Assembly (NCBI GenBank): GCA_018266055.1
Contig: JAFDYT010000006.1
Location: 310,001-374,000 of the forward strand
Source: Bacteroidota bacterium
GTDB taxonomy: Bacteria; Bacteroidota; Bacteroidia; Cytophagales; Cyclobacteriaceae
Length of the DNA: 64,000 bases
Direction: 5' to 3'
How positions within the stretch are numbered: the first letter of the stretch is position 1; each line of letters starts with the position of its first letter. Below are positions 19,582 to 29,181 of this stretch, piece after piece. The position numbers and the translations under genes are program-made. Below the pieces are notes generated by a model, which saw only the letters and a program-made list of their open reading frames with translations, did not search any database and had not been told where the DNA came from.

Positions 19582-20466
19582 ATGTCGTCCACTTTACTTC
19601 ACCTTCGCATTCCATTTTCTTTTTTTCTATTGCCGGTTTATTTTTTTTCGCTGGGCATCTCACCCAATTTTACCGAACGCGGAATTTTGTGGACACTCCT
19701 AATCGTTCATTTGTTGCTTTATCCGGCCAGCAATGGATACAACAGTTATTTTGATAAAGATGAAAAAAGTATTGGTGGTTTAAAAAATCCCCCGCCCGTA
19801 AACAAAAGCCTTTATTACGTTTCGCTATTGTTTGATTTTGGTGCTGTGTTGCTGGCCTGGTGGAAAATCAGTTTTCTCTTTGCGACGATGATTTTGATTT
19901 ACGGCCTGGTTTCGAAGGCGTACAGCCATCCGATGATTCGTTTAAAAAAATATCCGATCCTGGGTTGGCTTACAGTTGGGATATTTCAGGGCTTCTTTGC
20001 GTTTTTGATGTGCTACATCGGCATCAATAATTATGAAATTGAAAACCTTTTGCATGCGCGAATACTTATTCCGGCGGCGCTCACTTCGGTGATGTTGCTT
20101 GGCAATTACCCGATGACTCAGGTGTATCAGCATGAAGAAGACGCGAAACACGGCGATAAAACCATGAGTATGATGCTAGGCGTTCGTGGCACATTTATTT
20201 TTGTTCAGGTAGTTTTCGCACTGGCAGCCGCAGGGTTTGTCTTGTATTTCAATTCTTTTTACGATTCGCGTCTATCGTATGCCTTCCTGATTGCACTGGC
20301 GCCCGTGGTTCTCTTTTTTATGATCTGGTTTTTTCAGGTATGGCGCAATCCTGTCAACGCCAACCACTCGCGCACCATGTGGCTTAACTTTATTTCAGCG
20401 ACGTGCCTGAATGCTTTCTTCGTTTACTTCTTTTTCACTACGAGTAACATCGGTCAGTATCTGTGA
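19582..20466 (+). CDS. UbiA-family prenyltransferase
   Basis: A 294-residue integral membrane protein with about eight helices and the two Asp-rich loops of UbiA enzymes: 'NSYFDKDEKSIGG' (about residues 55-67; the canonical NDxxD has Ser for the first Asp) and 'QHEEDAKHGDKT'. UbiA proteins attach a prenyl chain to an aromatic ring. Being divergent from the type III polyketide synthase and methyltransferase, it may prenylate their product. An alternative is a quinone-pathway enzyme, but no other quinone gene is nearby. Ends 1 bp before the convergent acyl-CoA ligase end. Confidence 0.83.
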   Translation: MSSTLLHLRIPFSFFLLPVYFFSLGISPNFTERGILWTLLIVHLLLYPASNGYNSYFDKDEKSIGGLKNPPPVNKSLYYVSLLFDFGAVLLAWWKISFLFATMILIYGLVSKAYSHPMIRLKKYPILGWLTVGIFQGFFAFLMCYIGINNYEIENLLHARILIPAALTSVMLLGNYPMTQVYQHEEDAKHGDKTMSMMLGVRGTFIFVQVVFALAAAGFVLYFNSFYDSRLSYAFLIALAPVVLFFMIWFFQVWRNPVNANHSRTMWLNFISATCLNAFFVYFFFTTSNIGQYL

Positions 20467-20467
20467 T

Positions 20468-22120
20468 TTATTCCCACACTACCAGGCCTTCGTAGCCGTA
20501 CCACGTTGGATATTTTGGCAAGTGAATTTTCTCTACCTCGTTGCGCTTTACTTTCATGGTGGGCGTCATCAGTCCGTTGGCGATGCTCCAATCGGTCTTC
20601 ATGATCACGGCCTTTTTTAATTTTTCATAATCTTCCGAAGGAGCATTTACTTCTGCCACAGAAGCAGTCAGGCTCTTTATGATTTCTTCTTTTGATTTTG
20701 CTTTGCCAGCCGCGGATAATACAATGAGCGCGATTGGCTGAGGGATTCCCATGCCGACTACGCACACTTGCTCTATGTCTGCATTTTTGTGAAGTCGCAT
20801 TTCAATGGGTGATGGTGAAACGTATTTCCCTTTGTCGGTTTTGAAAATATCTTTCACGCGACCGGTGATCGTGAGGAATCCATCTTTATCGAGCTTGCCG
20901 CAATCGCCGGTTTTTAAAAATCCTTCGGGAGTAAACACTTCCGCGGTAAGCGCAGGCTCTTTGTAATAACCCATCATCAGTGCCTTGTGACGCGTTTGAA
21001 TTTCATCGTCGGGAGAGAAAATGGTTTCCACCTTAGGTAAGGATTTTCCCACGGTACCAAACCGCACTTCTTCCTGGTTCGCATGCGAGAGTGCGCATTG
21101 TTCGGTCATCCCATAGATTTCGCGAAGCGTAATGCCGATAGATTGATACCATTCGAGCAACGATTTAGGTATGGGCGCCGCTGCGGTAGCTTTAATCAGT
21201 GCCCGTGAAAGCCCTAGTTTTTTGGTGAGTGTTTTTTTGATAATGGAAGAGATCACCGGAATCTTCAGGAGAAGATCTAACCTTTTCTGCGGAAGTTTTT
21301 CTAAAATCTTTTCCTGAAAGCGCGCCCAGATGCGCGGCACACCAAAAAATAAATGAGGTTGCACGTGCGCCAGATCGCGCGGAAAAGTTTCCAAGGATTC
21401 TACGAATGAAATACTAGCGCCTAACCTACAGCCGAGAAGTTCGGTAAGGTTTCGCTCGGCGATATGGCAGAGCGGCAAATACGAAAATAACTCTGGATGC
21501 GACGGCAATGGATTTACCCGCCGCAGATAATCGATGATGACATCGGCGGTATGGTCAAAGGCAGCGGAGTGAAACATCACCCCTTTGGGCGTACCTGTGG
21601 TCCCCGAGGTGTACATGATGGTCATTAGCTCTTCCGATTTCCACGAAGGGATTTCCTGCATTGGCTGCTGCTGTGCAATCCAATCGCTTACACATATTCC
21701 GTCTTTGATGCCGTAATAATCGAAGCTGAGGGTTTTTACATTCGCTGGAATGCCCGCTTTCTGATGAGCATAGTCGTCGAGCTTGCCTACAAAAATGGCA
21801 GCGGTGCCGCTGTGTTCTAAAATCTGTTGAATGGAATGAGCCGTGATGTTTGCGTAAAGCGGAACCGATACGTAACCTGCCATGAAAATGGCGAGGTCGG
21901 CCATGAGCCAATGCGCACAATTTTTTGAGAGAATGGCAATGTTGCTGCGCGGCGGCAGATTTAGCGATTGCAGCCCGGAAGCCATTCGGCGGATTTCGTC
22001 GCCAGCTTGGCGAAACGACCAATCGTGCCAGATGCTGTCGACTGGCTGCTTGAGAAAAATGTGATCAGGAGTTTCTTTTTCCCATTTCAAAAAATCTTTG
22101 ACGAGCGTATTCTGTTCCAT
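20468..22120 (-). CDS. Long-chain acyl-CoA ligase, AMP-binding (FadD15-like)
   Basis: A 550-residue adenylate-forming enzyme. The P-loop is 'YTSGTTGTPKGVMF', the A5 core 'REIYGMTEQCALSH', and the hinge/A8 region 'KTGDCGKLDKDGFLTITGRVKDIF', all intact. It activates a fatty acid to acyl-AMP and then acyl-CoA. It could supply the starter unit for the adjacent type III polyketide synthase, or simply serve lipid metabolism. The ATG at 22118-22120 was chosen; the upstream extension is hydrophobic intergenic sequence. Confidence 0.9.
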   Translation of the reverse strand: MEQNTLVKDFLKWEKETPDHIFLKQPVDSIWHDWSFRQAGDEIRRMASGLQSLNLPPRSNIAILSKNCAHWLMADLAIFMAGYVSVPLYANITAHSIQQILEHSGTAAIFVGKLDDYAHQKAGIPANVKTLSFDYYGIKDGICVSDWIAQQQPMQEIPSWKSEELMTIMYTSGTTGTPKGVMFHSAAFDHTADVIIDYLRRVNPLPSHPELFSYLPLCHIAERNLTELLGCRLGASISFVESLETFPRDLAHVQPHLFFGVPRIWARFQEKILEKLPQKRLDLLLKIPVISSIIKKTLTKKLGLSRALIKATAAAPIPKSLLEWYQSIGITLREIYGMTEQCALSHANQEEVRFGTVGKSLPKVETIFSPDDEIQTRHKALMMGYYKEPALTAEVFTPEGFLKTGDCGKLDKDGFLTITGRVKDIFKTDKGKYVSPSPIEMRLHKNADIEQVCVVGMGIPQPIALIVLSAAGKAKSKEEIIKSLTASVAEVNAPSEDYEKLKKAVIMKTDWSIANGLMTPTMKVKRNEVEKIHLPKYPTWYGYEGLVVWE

Positions 22121-22211
22121 AGTAATACGATTTAGAAATATTAGATGAAAAAGAAAAGCCAATCAACATCATTTCTCCTTTGATTTGCCTCATTCTTTTT
22201 ACCTTCGCCTC

Positions 22212-24929
22212 ATGTCTGACACTGCCAAAAAACTTTTTCTTCTTGATGCGTATGCGCTTATCTATCGTGCGCACTTTGCCTTCACAAAAAATCCGCGCAT
22301 CAACTCCCGGGGACAAAATACTTCAGTGCCGTTTGGATTTACCAATACGCTGCTTGAAGTAATTCAAAAACAGAAGCCAACGCACATTGCGGTAGCATTT
22401 GATACCGCCGCCAAAACTTTTCGCGACGAAATTTTCAAAGAATACAAAGCGACACGCCAGGAAACACCAGAAGATATTCGCTATGGCATACCCATTGTAA
22501 AACAAATTATCAAGGGCTTCAATATTCCCATTCTTGAAATGGACGGCTATGAAGCCGACGACATCATCGGTACGATTGCCACACGGGCCGCCGCAGAGGG
22601 ATTTACGGTGTATATGATGACACCCGATAAAGACTTTGGCCAGCTCGTGAAAGAAAATGTTTTGCTCTACAAGCCGGCCTACATGGGCAACGCCGTAGAC
22701 GTGATGGGCCCCAAAGAAGTCTGCGAAAAATGGGACATCGAAAATGTAAGTCAGGTCATTGACATCCTCGGACTGCAAGGCGATACTTCGGATAATATTC
22801 CCGGCATTCCCGGCATCGGGCCGAAGACTGCATCGGAGTTGTTGAAGCAATACAAGACTGTGGAGGGCGTAGTGGCTCACGCTTCTGAGTTGAAAGGAAA
22901 ACAAAAAGAGCGCGTAGAGCAGTTTGGCGAGCAGGCAATTCTGTCAAAGAAACTGGCTACGATTATTACCGATGTGCCGGTGGAGTTCAACGAAGAAGCG
23001 CTTCGCTACACCGGACCTGAAGAATCGCTTCGGCCAATCTTTGAAGAGCTGGAATTTAAAACGATGTTGCCACGTGTGTTTGCTGCGCCGGGCGCGCCTG
23101 CTTCTGCGCCTTCCATTCGCGAAAGCAAACCTGCTCAGCTCTCGATGTTTGGAGGCGTAGCTTCATTAGAGAGCAATGATGAAACGCGACCCGCTAATCC
23201 ATCGAGCTCCAACTACCATCGCATCGAGTCTGAGGAAGAATTAAAAACCCTTATCGGAAAATTAAAAGAGCAAAAAGAAATTGCCATTGAGGTGGCAACT
23301 GATGACACGGCCAATTTTGACTTTACTATTTCGGCCATCACATTCTCCTTCGCTCTGGGCGAAGCCTTCTTCGTCCCGGCTGCAGACAAAAATAAGTTGT
23401 TGAAATTTTCTGAAATTTTTTCTGACGAGAAGATTGCCAAAATTGGTCACAACATAAAGCAGTGTATTCTTTCGCTTCGCAAGTTTGGTATTGAAGTGAA
23501 AGGCGAATTGTTTGACACGATGCTCGCACACTACCTGATTGAGCCCGAGTCGTCGCATGATTTGGGAATTCTTTGCAACCAGTATCTCGATTACCAATTG
23601 ATTGCAAGCGACAACGACGAGGCAAAATACTACGGAGAGCGTTGCGACCTGACGCTGCAACTCAAACAGAAATTAGAAAAGGAAGGTCACGTGCGTGGGC
23701 ACTGGCGATTGCTACGCGAAGTGGAAATGCCGCTGGTGTATGTGCTGGCTGCGATGGAAGGAGAAGGTGTGGCGCTGGATGAAGAAGCGCTACAATGGAT
23801 GTCGACCGCGTTGAAGAAAGACAGTGAGCAGGTGCAGAAAGAAATCTTTGATTTGGCTGGCGCCGAATTTAACATTGCTTCGCCCAAGCAGTTGGGTGAA
23901 ATTCTTTTCGACAAACTCAAGCTGCTCGACAAAGCAAAAAAAACTAAGACAGGCCAATATGCCACTGGCGAAGAAGTCCTCACCAAACTTGCCGAAGAGC
24001 ATCCGATCGTTCAGAAAATCCTGGACTTCCGTGAATACGAAAAACTAAGATCCACTTACGTTGATGCGTTGCCAAAAATGGTGAGCAAGTTCGACCATCG
24101 TATTCATACCGATTACCGGCAGGCCGTCGCCGCCACAGGACGCCTGAGTTCCAACAATCCGAATTTGCAAAACATCCCAATCCGCACCGAGAAGGGAAGG
24201 CAAATCAGAAGCGCCTTTGTGCCACGCGACAAAAATTTTCTGTTCATGTCGGCCGACTATTCGCAGATTGAGTTGCGTATAGCTGCCGCTTTCGCGAAAG
24301 ATGAAACCATGATCGAAGCCTTTCGCACGGGCCGAGACATTCACACCACTACGGCAGCGAAAGTGTTTAAAGTAGATCTCGACAAGGTCACCCCCGATAT
24401 GCGGCGCAAAGCGAAAGAAGTGAACTTCGGCATTTTGTATGGCAGCACGGCGTTTGGGCTTGCGCAGAATCTTAACATTTCGCGCACGGAAGCAAGCGAG
24501 ATCATCGACTCGTACTTCAAAGAATTTGCGGCGATTAAGCGATATATGGACGACTCGATTAACCTGGCGCGCGAAAAAGAATATGTAGAAACTATTTTAG
24601 GAAGAAGAAGATACCTTCGCGACATTAACTCGCGCAACATTTCTACCCGCGGCTTTGCCGAACGCAACGCCATCAATGCACCAATTCAAGGAAGCGCCGC
24701 CGACATCATTAAGATCGCGATGATCAACATTCACCGCTGGCTGCAGAAAGAAAAGTTAAAAACGAAAATGATTCTGCAAGTGCATGACGAATTGGTATTC
24801 GACTTGCATGTCGACGAACAGCAGATTGTGAAACCAAAAGTAGTCGAGCTGATGAAATCGGCTGTGCTGCTCGATGTGCCCATGGAAGTAGAAGTGGGCA
24901 TCGGTAAAAATTGGCTGGAAGCCCATTAA
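22212..24929 (+). CDS. polA: DNA polymerase I
   Basis: A 905-residue Pol I with three domains: 5'-3' exonuclease (about 1-290, 'KLFLLDAYALIYRAHFAF', 'YEADDIIGTIA', 'GDTSDNIPGIPGIGPKTA'), a 3'-5' exonuclease-type domain (about 335-510), and the polymerase. Polymerase motif A is 'SADYSQIELRI', motif B 'RRKAKEVNFGILYG', motif C 'LQVHDELVF', all intact. In the 3'-5' exonuclease domain the metal ligands are changed: 'IEVAT' for the usual FDTET, 'NIKQCI' where NLKYD is expected, and 'YYGERCDLT' where YxxxD is expected. Proofreading is therefore probably lost. The ATG at 22212 is the first good start; followed by a terminator. Confidence 0.95.
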   Translation: MSDTAKKLFLLDAYALIYRAHFAFTKNPRINSRGQNTSVPFGFTNTLLEVIQKQKPTHIAVAFDTAAKTFRDEIFKEYKATRQETPEDIRYGIPIVKQIIKGFNIPILEMDGYEADDIIGTIATRAAAEGFTVYMMTPDKDFGQLVKENVLLYKPAYMGNAVDVMGPKEVCEKWDIENVSQVIDILGLQGDTSDNIPGIPGIGPKTASELLKQYKTVEGVVAHASELKGKQKERVEQFGEQAILSKKLATIITDVPVEFNEEALRYTGPEESLRPIFEELEFKTMLPRVFAAPGAPASAPSIRESKPAQLSMFGGVASLESNDETRPANPSSSNYHRIESEEELKTLIGKLKEQKEIAIEVATDDTANFDFTISAITFSFALGEAFFVPAADKNKLLKFSEIFSDEKIAKIGHNIKQCILSLRKFGIEVKGELFDTMLAHYLIEPESSHDLGILCNQYLDYQLIASDNDEAKYYGERCDLTLQLKQKLEKEGHVRGHWRLLREVEMPLVYVLAAMEGEGVALDEEALQWMSTALKKDSEQVQKEIFDLAGAEFNIASPKQLGEILFDKLKLLDKAKKTKTGQYATGEEVLTKLAEEHPIVQKILDFREYEKLRSTYVDALPKMVSKFDHRIHTDYRQAVAATGRLSSNNPNLQNIPIRTEKGRQIRSAFVPRDKNFLFMSADYSQIELRIAAAFAKDETMIEAFRTGRDIHTTTAAKVFKVDLDKVTPDMRRKAKEVNFGILYGSTAFGLAQNLNISRTEASEIIDSYFKEFAAIKRYMDDSINLAREKEYVETILGRRRYLRDINSRNISTRGFAERNAINAPIQGSAADIIKIAMINIHRWLQKEKLKTKMILQVHDELVFDLHVDEQQIVKPKVVELMKSAVLLDVPMEVEVGIGKNWLEAH

Positions 24930-24935
24930 AAACAA

Positions 24936-24966
24936 AAACCACAACGACGAGTCATTGTGGTTTGTA
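24936..24966 (+). terminator. Rho-independent terminator after polA
   Basis: AAACCACAA (24936-24944) pairs with TTGTGGTTT (24955-24963) around a 10-base loop, starting 7 bases after the polA stop. The stem has A and T tracts on its two sides, so it can also stop transcripts from the convergent osmC gene. Confidence 0.8.
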
Positions 24967-24982
24967 TTCCTGTCGGTGCGGA

Positions 24983-25393
24983 TTATAAAAGAATCGCTTC
25001 CGAAGAAATCGGAATGGAAAGCACTTTTGAAATCAAACAGTTTTTTTCGGCAGTCTTGGTAATCTCCGCAAATTGCTCTTTCGAAATGTTAGGCACTTTT
25101 CCGGTGATGGTAAGGTGAACGCCCGTGATGGCCAGGCCTTCCAGTGTTACAGCGGCTTCGGTATCAAGCGAACTGGCAGTGAAACCAGCTTGCCCGAGAA
25201 TCATACTGACTGCCATAGTGAAACAGCCGGCATGTGCGGCAGCGAGCAGTTCTTCAGGATTAGTACCTATCCCTTCTGCAAACCGCGTGTTAAATGAGTA
25301 TTGACTTTTGCTGAGCACCGTACTTTGTGTGCTGAGGTTGCCTTTGCCGGCTTTCAAATCTCCTTCCCAATGGGCCGTTGCTGTTCTTTTCAT
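24983..25393 (-). CDS. OsmC/Ohr-family peroxiredoxin
   Basis: A 136-residue OsmC-type protein with the two redox Cys residues in '[15 protein letters not shown]' and '[11 protein letters not shown]'. It opens with '[16 protein letters not shown]', a typical OsmC start. Such enzymes reduce organic hydroperoxides with lipoyl or thiol donors in the cytoplasm. The '[18 protein letters not shown]' context fits the OsmC branch better than Ohr. Convergent with polA and divergent from the PadR gene. Confidence 0.9.
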   Translation of the reverse strand: MKRTATAHWEGDLKAGKGNLSTQSTVLSKSQYSFNTRFAEGIGTNPEELLAAAHAGCFTMAVSMILGQAGFTASSLDTEAAVTLEGLAITGVHLTITGKVPNISKEQFAEITKTAEKNCLISKVLSIPISSEAILL

Positions 25394-25501
25394 AGATTTT
25401 TGATTTTGTTTTAGACAGTAACAAATAAACGCTTATTAAATTCCTTTACAGAAATAATTTAATAAACCATTTTACATACATTTACGTAATTAATCATCAA
25501 C

Positions 25502-25834
25502 ATGAAAGGAACAAACCTTGGCGAATTTGAAGAACTGGTGCTGCTCACCATTGCCGCCCTTGTTAACGAAGCATATAGCGTGGGCATCTGTGACGAGCTG
25601 GAGCGACAGACAAAAAGAGCGGTGAAACTCGGCGTGGTTCACTCTGTGCTTAACCGACTTGAAGAGAAAGGTCTTGTGAAAAGTAAACTCGGCGAAGCAA
25701 CACAGACACGCGGAGGAAAGAGAAAACGGTACTACACGATTACCAGCGCAGGCAAATCGGCGTTGGTAAAATCGAAGGAGGTGCGCGATCAGCTTTGGAA
25801 TATGATTCCGGAATTTTCTTTAAAAAGAATCTGA
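25502..25834 (+). CDS. PadR-family transcriptional regulator
   Basis: A 110-residue winged-helix regulator. 'LGEFEELVLLTIAAL', 'LGVVHSVLNRLEEKGLV' (recognition helix) and 'GGKRKRYYTITSAGKSALV' (wing) are PadR signatures. Its stop codon shares one base with the ATG of the ABC permease gene (TGATG), so the two are translationally coupled. It probably represses its own operon, relieved by an unknown small ligand. The 108-bp region upstream (25394-25501) should contain operator sites; it is AT-rich but I see no clear palindrome there. Confidence 0.9.
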   Translation: MKGTNLGEFEELVLLTIAALVNEAYSVGICDELERQTKRAVKLGVVHSVLNRLEEKGLVKSKLGEATQTRGGKRKRYYTITSAGKSALVKSKEVRDQLWNMIPEFSLKRI

Positions 25835-28464
25835 TGAAGAACCAAAACGATATTCACCCTCCGCGCTGGGCTACGAGATTTCTTTCCTGGTATTGCAAGG
25901 ATGAGTTGCTCGAAGACCTTGAAGGCGACCTTCATGAATATTTTGAACGCAATGTCATCTCAAAGGGAGCCACAAAAGCGAAGCTCATTTACATCATCGA
26001 CGTTTTTAAATTTTTGAGACTTTATACTATTCGCAAACCGGAATTCGTCAACCTATTAATCAACTGGATTATGCTGGGCAGCTACATCAAAACTTCGGGC
26101 CGCACGATTGTGCGCAACAAACTTTTTTCAACAATCAATATTGTAGGCCTCGCCATCAGCATGTCGGTGGGTCTGCTGCTGATCGGAATGTTGTTCGATA
26201 TTTTTTCGTACGACAAATTTCATGTGAATCACAAACGCATCTACAGAGTAATAAGCCATTACGAATACCTGGACCAAAAGGACGGAAATTTTATGGCGAC
26301 AACTTCTCTCAAAGCAGCAAAAGAAATCGCTCAAACATTTTCTGTTCCTGAAGAGGTAGCAATCTTGTCCCGCGAGTTTACAGGCGATATGAAGGCAGGA
26401 GAAAAAGTAATTCCGCTTTCCGGTTTCTGGTCTAATCCTGCATTCTTTAAAGTCTTTTCATTTCAATTGGCGCAAGGAAATCAGGCTACAGCCTTGAAAG
26501 ATCCTTACAGTGTGGTGCTCACCGAAAAATCAGCCAGGAAATTATTTGGCGATGAACCGGCGCTTGGCAAATTCGTCACCTTAAATAATGACAAACAATA
26601 TACTGTGACTGGAATACTTAAGGACCTGCCTACCTTTTCGCACATGCAGTTTGATATGCTTGGCTCGTTAGTGACAAGTGAGGCCAATGCGCGTAAAGAT
26701 GATTTGGCGTGGGATAATGTTTGGGGCACGTGGGTGTATCTGCTATTGCCACCGGATGCAGATCTTACCGCACTCAAGACCAGCCTTGACGAATTGAGCA
26801 AACGAGAAGATCCCACAGTAAAAAATACCCACATCGAATTGGCACTACAACCTATGGACGACATCATGCTTGGCCAAAATCTCGGCAATCAAATCGGGCC
26901 AACCATGGGCAGGTCGAGTATGTTGATTTTTGCCGGACTAGCTTTCATCGTAATACTCTCCGCAGGATTTAACTACACCAACTTGTCGATAGCACGGTCG
27001 CTCAAGCGCACGCGCGAGGTTGGCATTCGTAAAGTAATCGGTGCGCTCAAGCGCGATGTGATGGGGCAGTTTGTAGTAGAGGCAGTAATTATTTCTCTAT
27101 GTGCAGTCGTTATCGCCATCTTGTTGTTTGTGTTGTTGAAACCTTACTTTCTGAACATTGAGCCAAGCATTCAAAAAGTATTTTTATTAAACCTATCGCC
27201 CAAGCTACTCCTTTATTTTATAGGCTTCGCCATTGTAGTGGGAATGGCCGCAGGATTTTTTCCCGCCTTGTTCTTTTCAAAAATCAATGCAGCACTGGTT
27301 TTAAAGAATGCTTCCAACTCAACGTTCTTTAGAAAATTAACCGTGCGCAAAGTATTGATCGTTTTTCAATATTGCATCTCAATCATTTTCATCACCTCCA
27401 CAATCGTCGTTTACAAACAATACAAGCATTTCATCACATTCGATCTTGGTTTTAAAACTGAGAATATATTGAACATAGCCCTTCAGGGAAATAAAGCCGA
27501 AATACTTACAAAGGAATTTAGTGAACTGCCAGAAGTGACCGGTGTATCGCAGTCGCTGATGGTGACTAGCGTAGGAAACTACTGGGGTACTTATGTGAAG
27601 TATTATCAGAATCCCAACGACTCATTGGTGGTGGGATACAATACGGTCGATGAAAACTATCTGCCGCTTCACGGGCATAAACTACTGGCAGGGCGCAATT
27701 TTACAGCAAGGGCCGATAGTTCAGAGTCGGAGGTGATTGTTAATCAGGCCGTGTTAAAGCGCTTTAACATTGCGGGTCAGAATCCCGAAAAGGCATTGGG
27801 CGAAATACTAAAAGTTGATGGTAAAAATCTGCGCATTGTGGCGGTGATGAAAAATTTTCACTACGGGAGGGCCAATGCCAGAGAAAGCACCAAAGAAGTG
27901 ATGTTTCGTTATTCCAATAAAACCGCGCGACTTGTAAATGTAAAAATCAAGACGCAGGACATTTTAGCTACCTATGCCAAGATCCAAGCCATTTGGAAAA
28001 AAGTCGATCCGATTCATCCCATGGAAGCAAAATTTTATAGTGAACAAATCGAAGAGGCTTTCTCCGGATTGAAGGCCTCCGTCAAGGTAGCAGGATTTTT
28101 GGCCTTTCTGGCGATTTGCATTTCCTCGCTGGGATTATTGGGAATGGTCGTTTTTACAACCGAAACGCGATTGAAAGAAATCAGCATTCGGAAAGTGATG
28201 GGAGCAAGTGAAATCCGTTTGCTTTATTTACTTGGGAAGGGATTCTTTTTGTTGCTTGCCATCGCAGCGTTGATTTCAATACCAGTAACAATATTGTTCT
28301 TCGAAAAAGTTGCCTTTCCGGAATTAGCCAACCACTCACCACTTGCTCTTGGCGAAATGCTACTGGGTGTGCTCGCAGTGTTGGCACTCGCGCTGATCAT
28401 GATTGGCACGCAGACCATAAAGGTAGCAAGAGCAAATCCTGCCGAAGTTTTAAAGAATGAATAA
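25834..28464 (+). CDS. ABC transporter permease, MacB/FtsX type with N-terminal prefix domain
   Basis: An 876-residue membrane protein. Residues 1-75 form the small 'permease prefix' domain ('PPRWATRFLSWYCKDELLEDLEGDLHEYF'-type segment, given here as a landmark near residues 6-35). Then two repeated units follow, each with a MacB-like periplasmic domain and FtsX helices: 'TREVGIRKVIGALKRDVMGQF' near residue 390 and 'LKEISIRKVMGASEIRLLY' near 785 are the matching cytoplasmic loops. Such proteins act in export or envelope stress, and here are controlled by the coupled PadR gene. The ATPase subunit is not in the window. Confidence 0.88.
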   Translation: MKNQNDIHPPRWATRFLSWYCKDELLEDLEGDLHEYFERNVISKGATKAKLIYIIDVFKFLRLYTIRKPEFVNLLINWIMLGSYIKTSGRTIVRNKLFSTINIVGLAISMSVGLLLIGMLFDIFSYDKFHVNHKRIYRVISHYEYLDQKDGNFMATTSLKAAKEIAQTFSVPEEVAILSREFTGDMKAGEKVIPLSGFWSNPAFFKVFSFQLAQGNQATALKDPYSVVLTEKSARKLFGDEPALGKFVTLNNDKQYTVTGILKDLPTFSHMQFDMLGSLVTSEANARKDDLAWDNVWGTWVYLLLPPDADLTALKTSLDELSKREDPTVKNTHIELALQPMDDIMLGQNLGNQIGPTMGRSSMLIFAGLAFIVILSAGFNYTNLSIARSLKRTREVGIRKVIGALKRDVMGQFVVEAVIISLCAVVIAILLFVLLKPYFLNIEPSIQKVFLLNLSPKLLLYFIGFAIVVGMAAGFFPALFFSKINAALVLKNASNSTFFRKLTVRKVLIVFQYCISIIFITSTIVVYKQYKHFITFDLGFKTENILNIALQGNKAEILTKEFSELPEVTGVSQSLMVTSVGNYWGTYVKYYQNPNDSLVVGYNTVDENYLPLHGHKLLAGRNFTARADSSESEVIVNQAVLKRFNIAGQNPEKALGEILKVDGKNLRIVAVMKNFHYGRANARESTKEVMFRYSNKTARLVNVKIKTQDILATYAKIQAIWKKVDPIHPMEAKFYSEQIEEAFSGLKASVKVAGFLAFLAICISSLGLLGMVVFTTETRLKEISIRKVMGASEIRLLYLLGKGFFLLLAIAALISIPVTILFFEKVAFPELANHSPLALGEMLLGVLAVLALALIMIGTQTIKVARANPAEVLKNE

Positions 28465-28487
28465 TTCTTTTGTGATAACTTTCTACA

Positions 28488-29147
28488 ATGAAAGTGTCAC
28501 CTTTAAAAATCAATGTTTCGGAAAGCGCTGAAAGCGTGTCGGCAGAATTAATTTCTCCCGATGAACCAGTAGCTCTAATCACTCTGGCGCACGGTGCTGG
28601 CGCCGGAATGAATCACAGCTTTATGGTAGCGGTGGCCAAAGCGCTGGCTGAAAATGCTATTGCGTCGCTGCGGTTTAATTTTCCATTCACTGAACAAAAG
28701 AAAAAACGCCCGGACTTTCCGGCGGTGGCTCACAAAACTATTGAAGCTGCGCTTACTACAGCGCATCAATTACTTCCAAACATTCCCGTATTTGCTTCGG
28801 GCAAATCTTTTGGAGGACGAATGTCTTCGCAATACCTGGCCAAGGAAAAGGTGGAATATGTAAAAGGAATAATCTTTTACGGATTTCCACTCCATCCGGC
28901 GGGCAAACCCTCTGTTGATCGCGGCGATCATTTGAAAGAAGTAAAAGTCCCAATGCTTTTTTTACAGGGCACGCGCGATGCGCTGGCCAAAGTTAACTTG
29001 ATAGAACAGGTAGCCACGGAATTAAAGCACGCAAAACTCAATTGGCTGGAAGGAGCAGACCACTCCTTTAAAGCCGGCAAACAAAATCTGATTCCAGAGC
29101 TGGCGCAACAAACAAAATCCTGGATTGAATCCGTGCTAAAAAAATGA
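28488..29147 (+). CDS. Alpha/beta hydrolase, KANL3/Tex30-like
   Basis: A 219-residue serine hydrolase-type protein: oxyanion region 'AHGAGAGMNHSF', nucleophile elbow 'ASGKSFGGRMSS' (G-K-S-F-G-G), acidic residue in 'LFLQGTRDALA' and His in 'EGADHSFKAG'. The elbow with Lys before Ser is typical of the small KANL3/Tex30-type dienelactone-hydrolase-like family. Substrate unknown. It begins 23 bp after the ABC permease and may be co-transcribed. Its TGA lies within the terminator stem that follows. Confidence 0.85.
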   Translation: MKVSPLKINVSESAESVSAELISPDEPVALITLAHGAGAGMNHSFMVAVAKALAENAIASLRFNFPFTEQKKKRPDFPAVAHKTIEAALTTAHQLLPNIPVFASGKSFGGRMSSQYLAKEKVEYVKGIIFYGFPLHPAGKPSVDRGDHLKEVKVPMLFLQGTRDALAKVNLIEQVATELKHAKLNWLEGADHSFKAGKQNLIPELAQQTKSWIESVLKK

Positions 29148-29167
29148 GCCACGGGTTTCGTGGCTCA
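29145..29167. terminator. Bidirectional terminator hairpin
   Basis: TGAGCCACG (29145-29153) pairs perfectly with CGTGGCTCA (29159-29167) around a 5-base loop. It contains the stop codon of the hydrolase gene and lies 15 bp from the end of the convergent TPR gene, so it probably serves both. Confidence 0.75.
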
Positions 29168-29181
29168 CTTACTTACATTGA

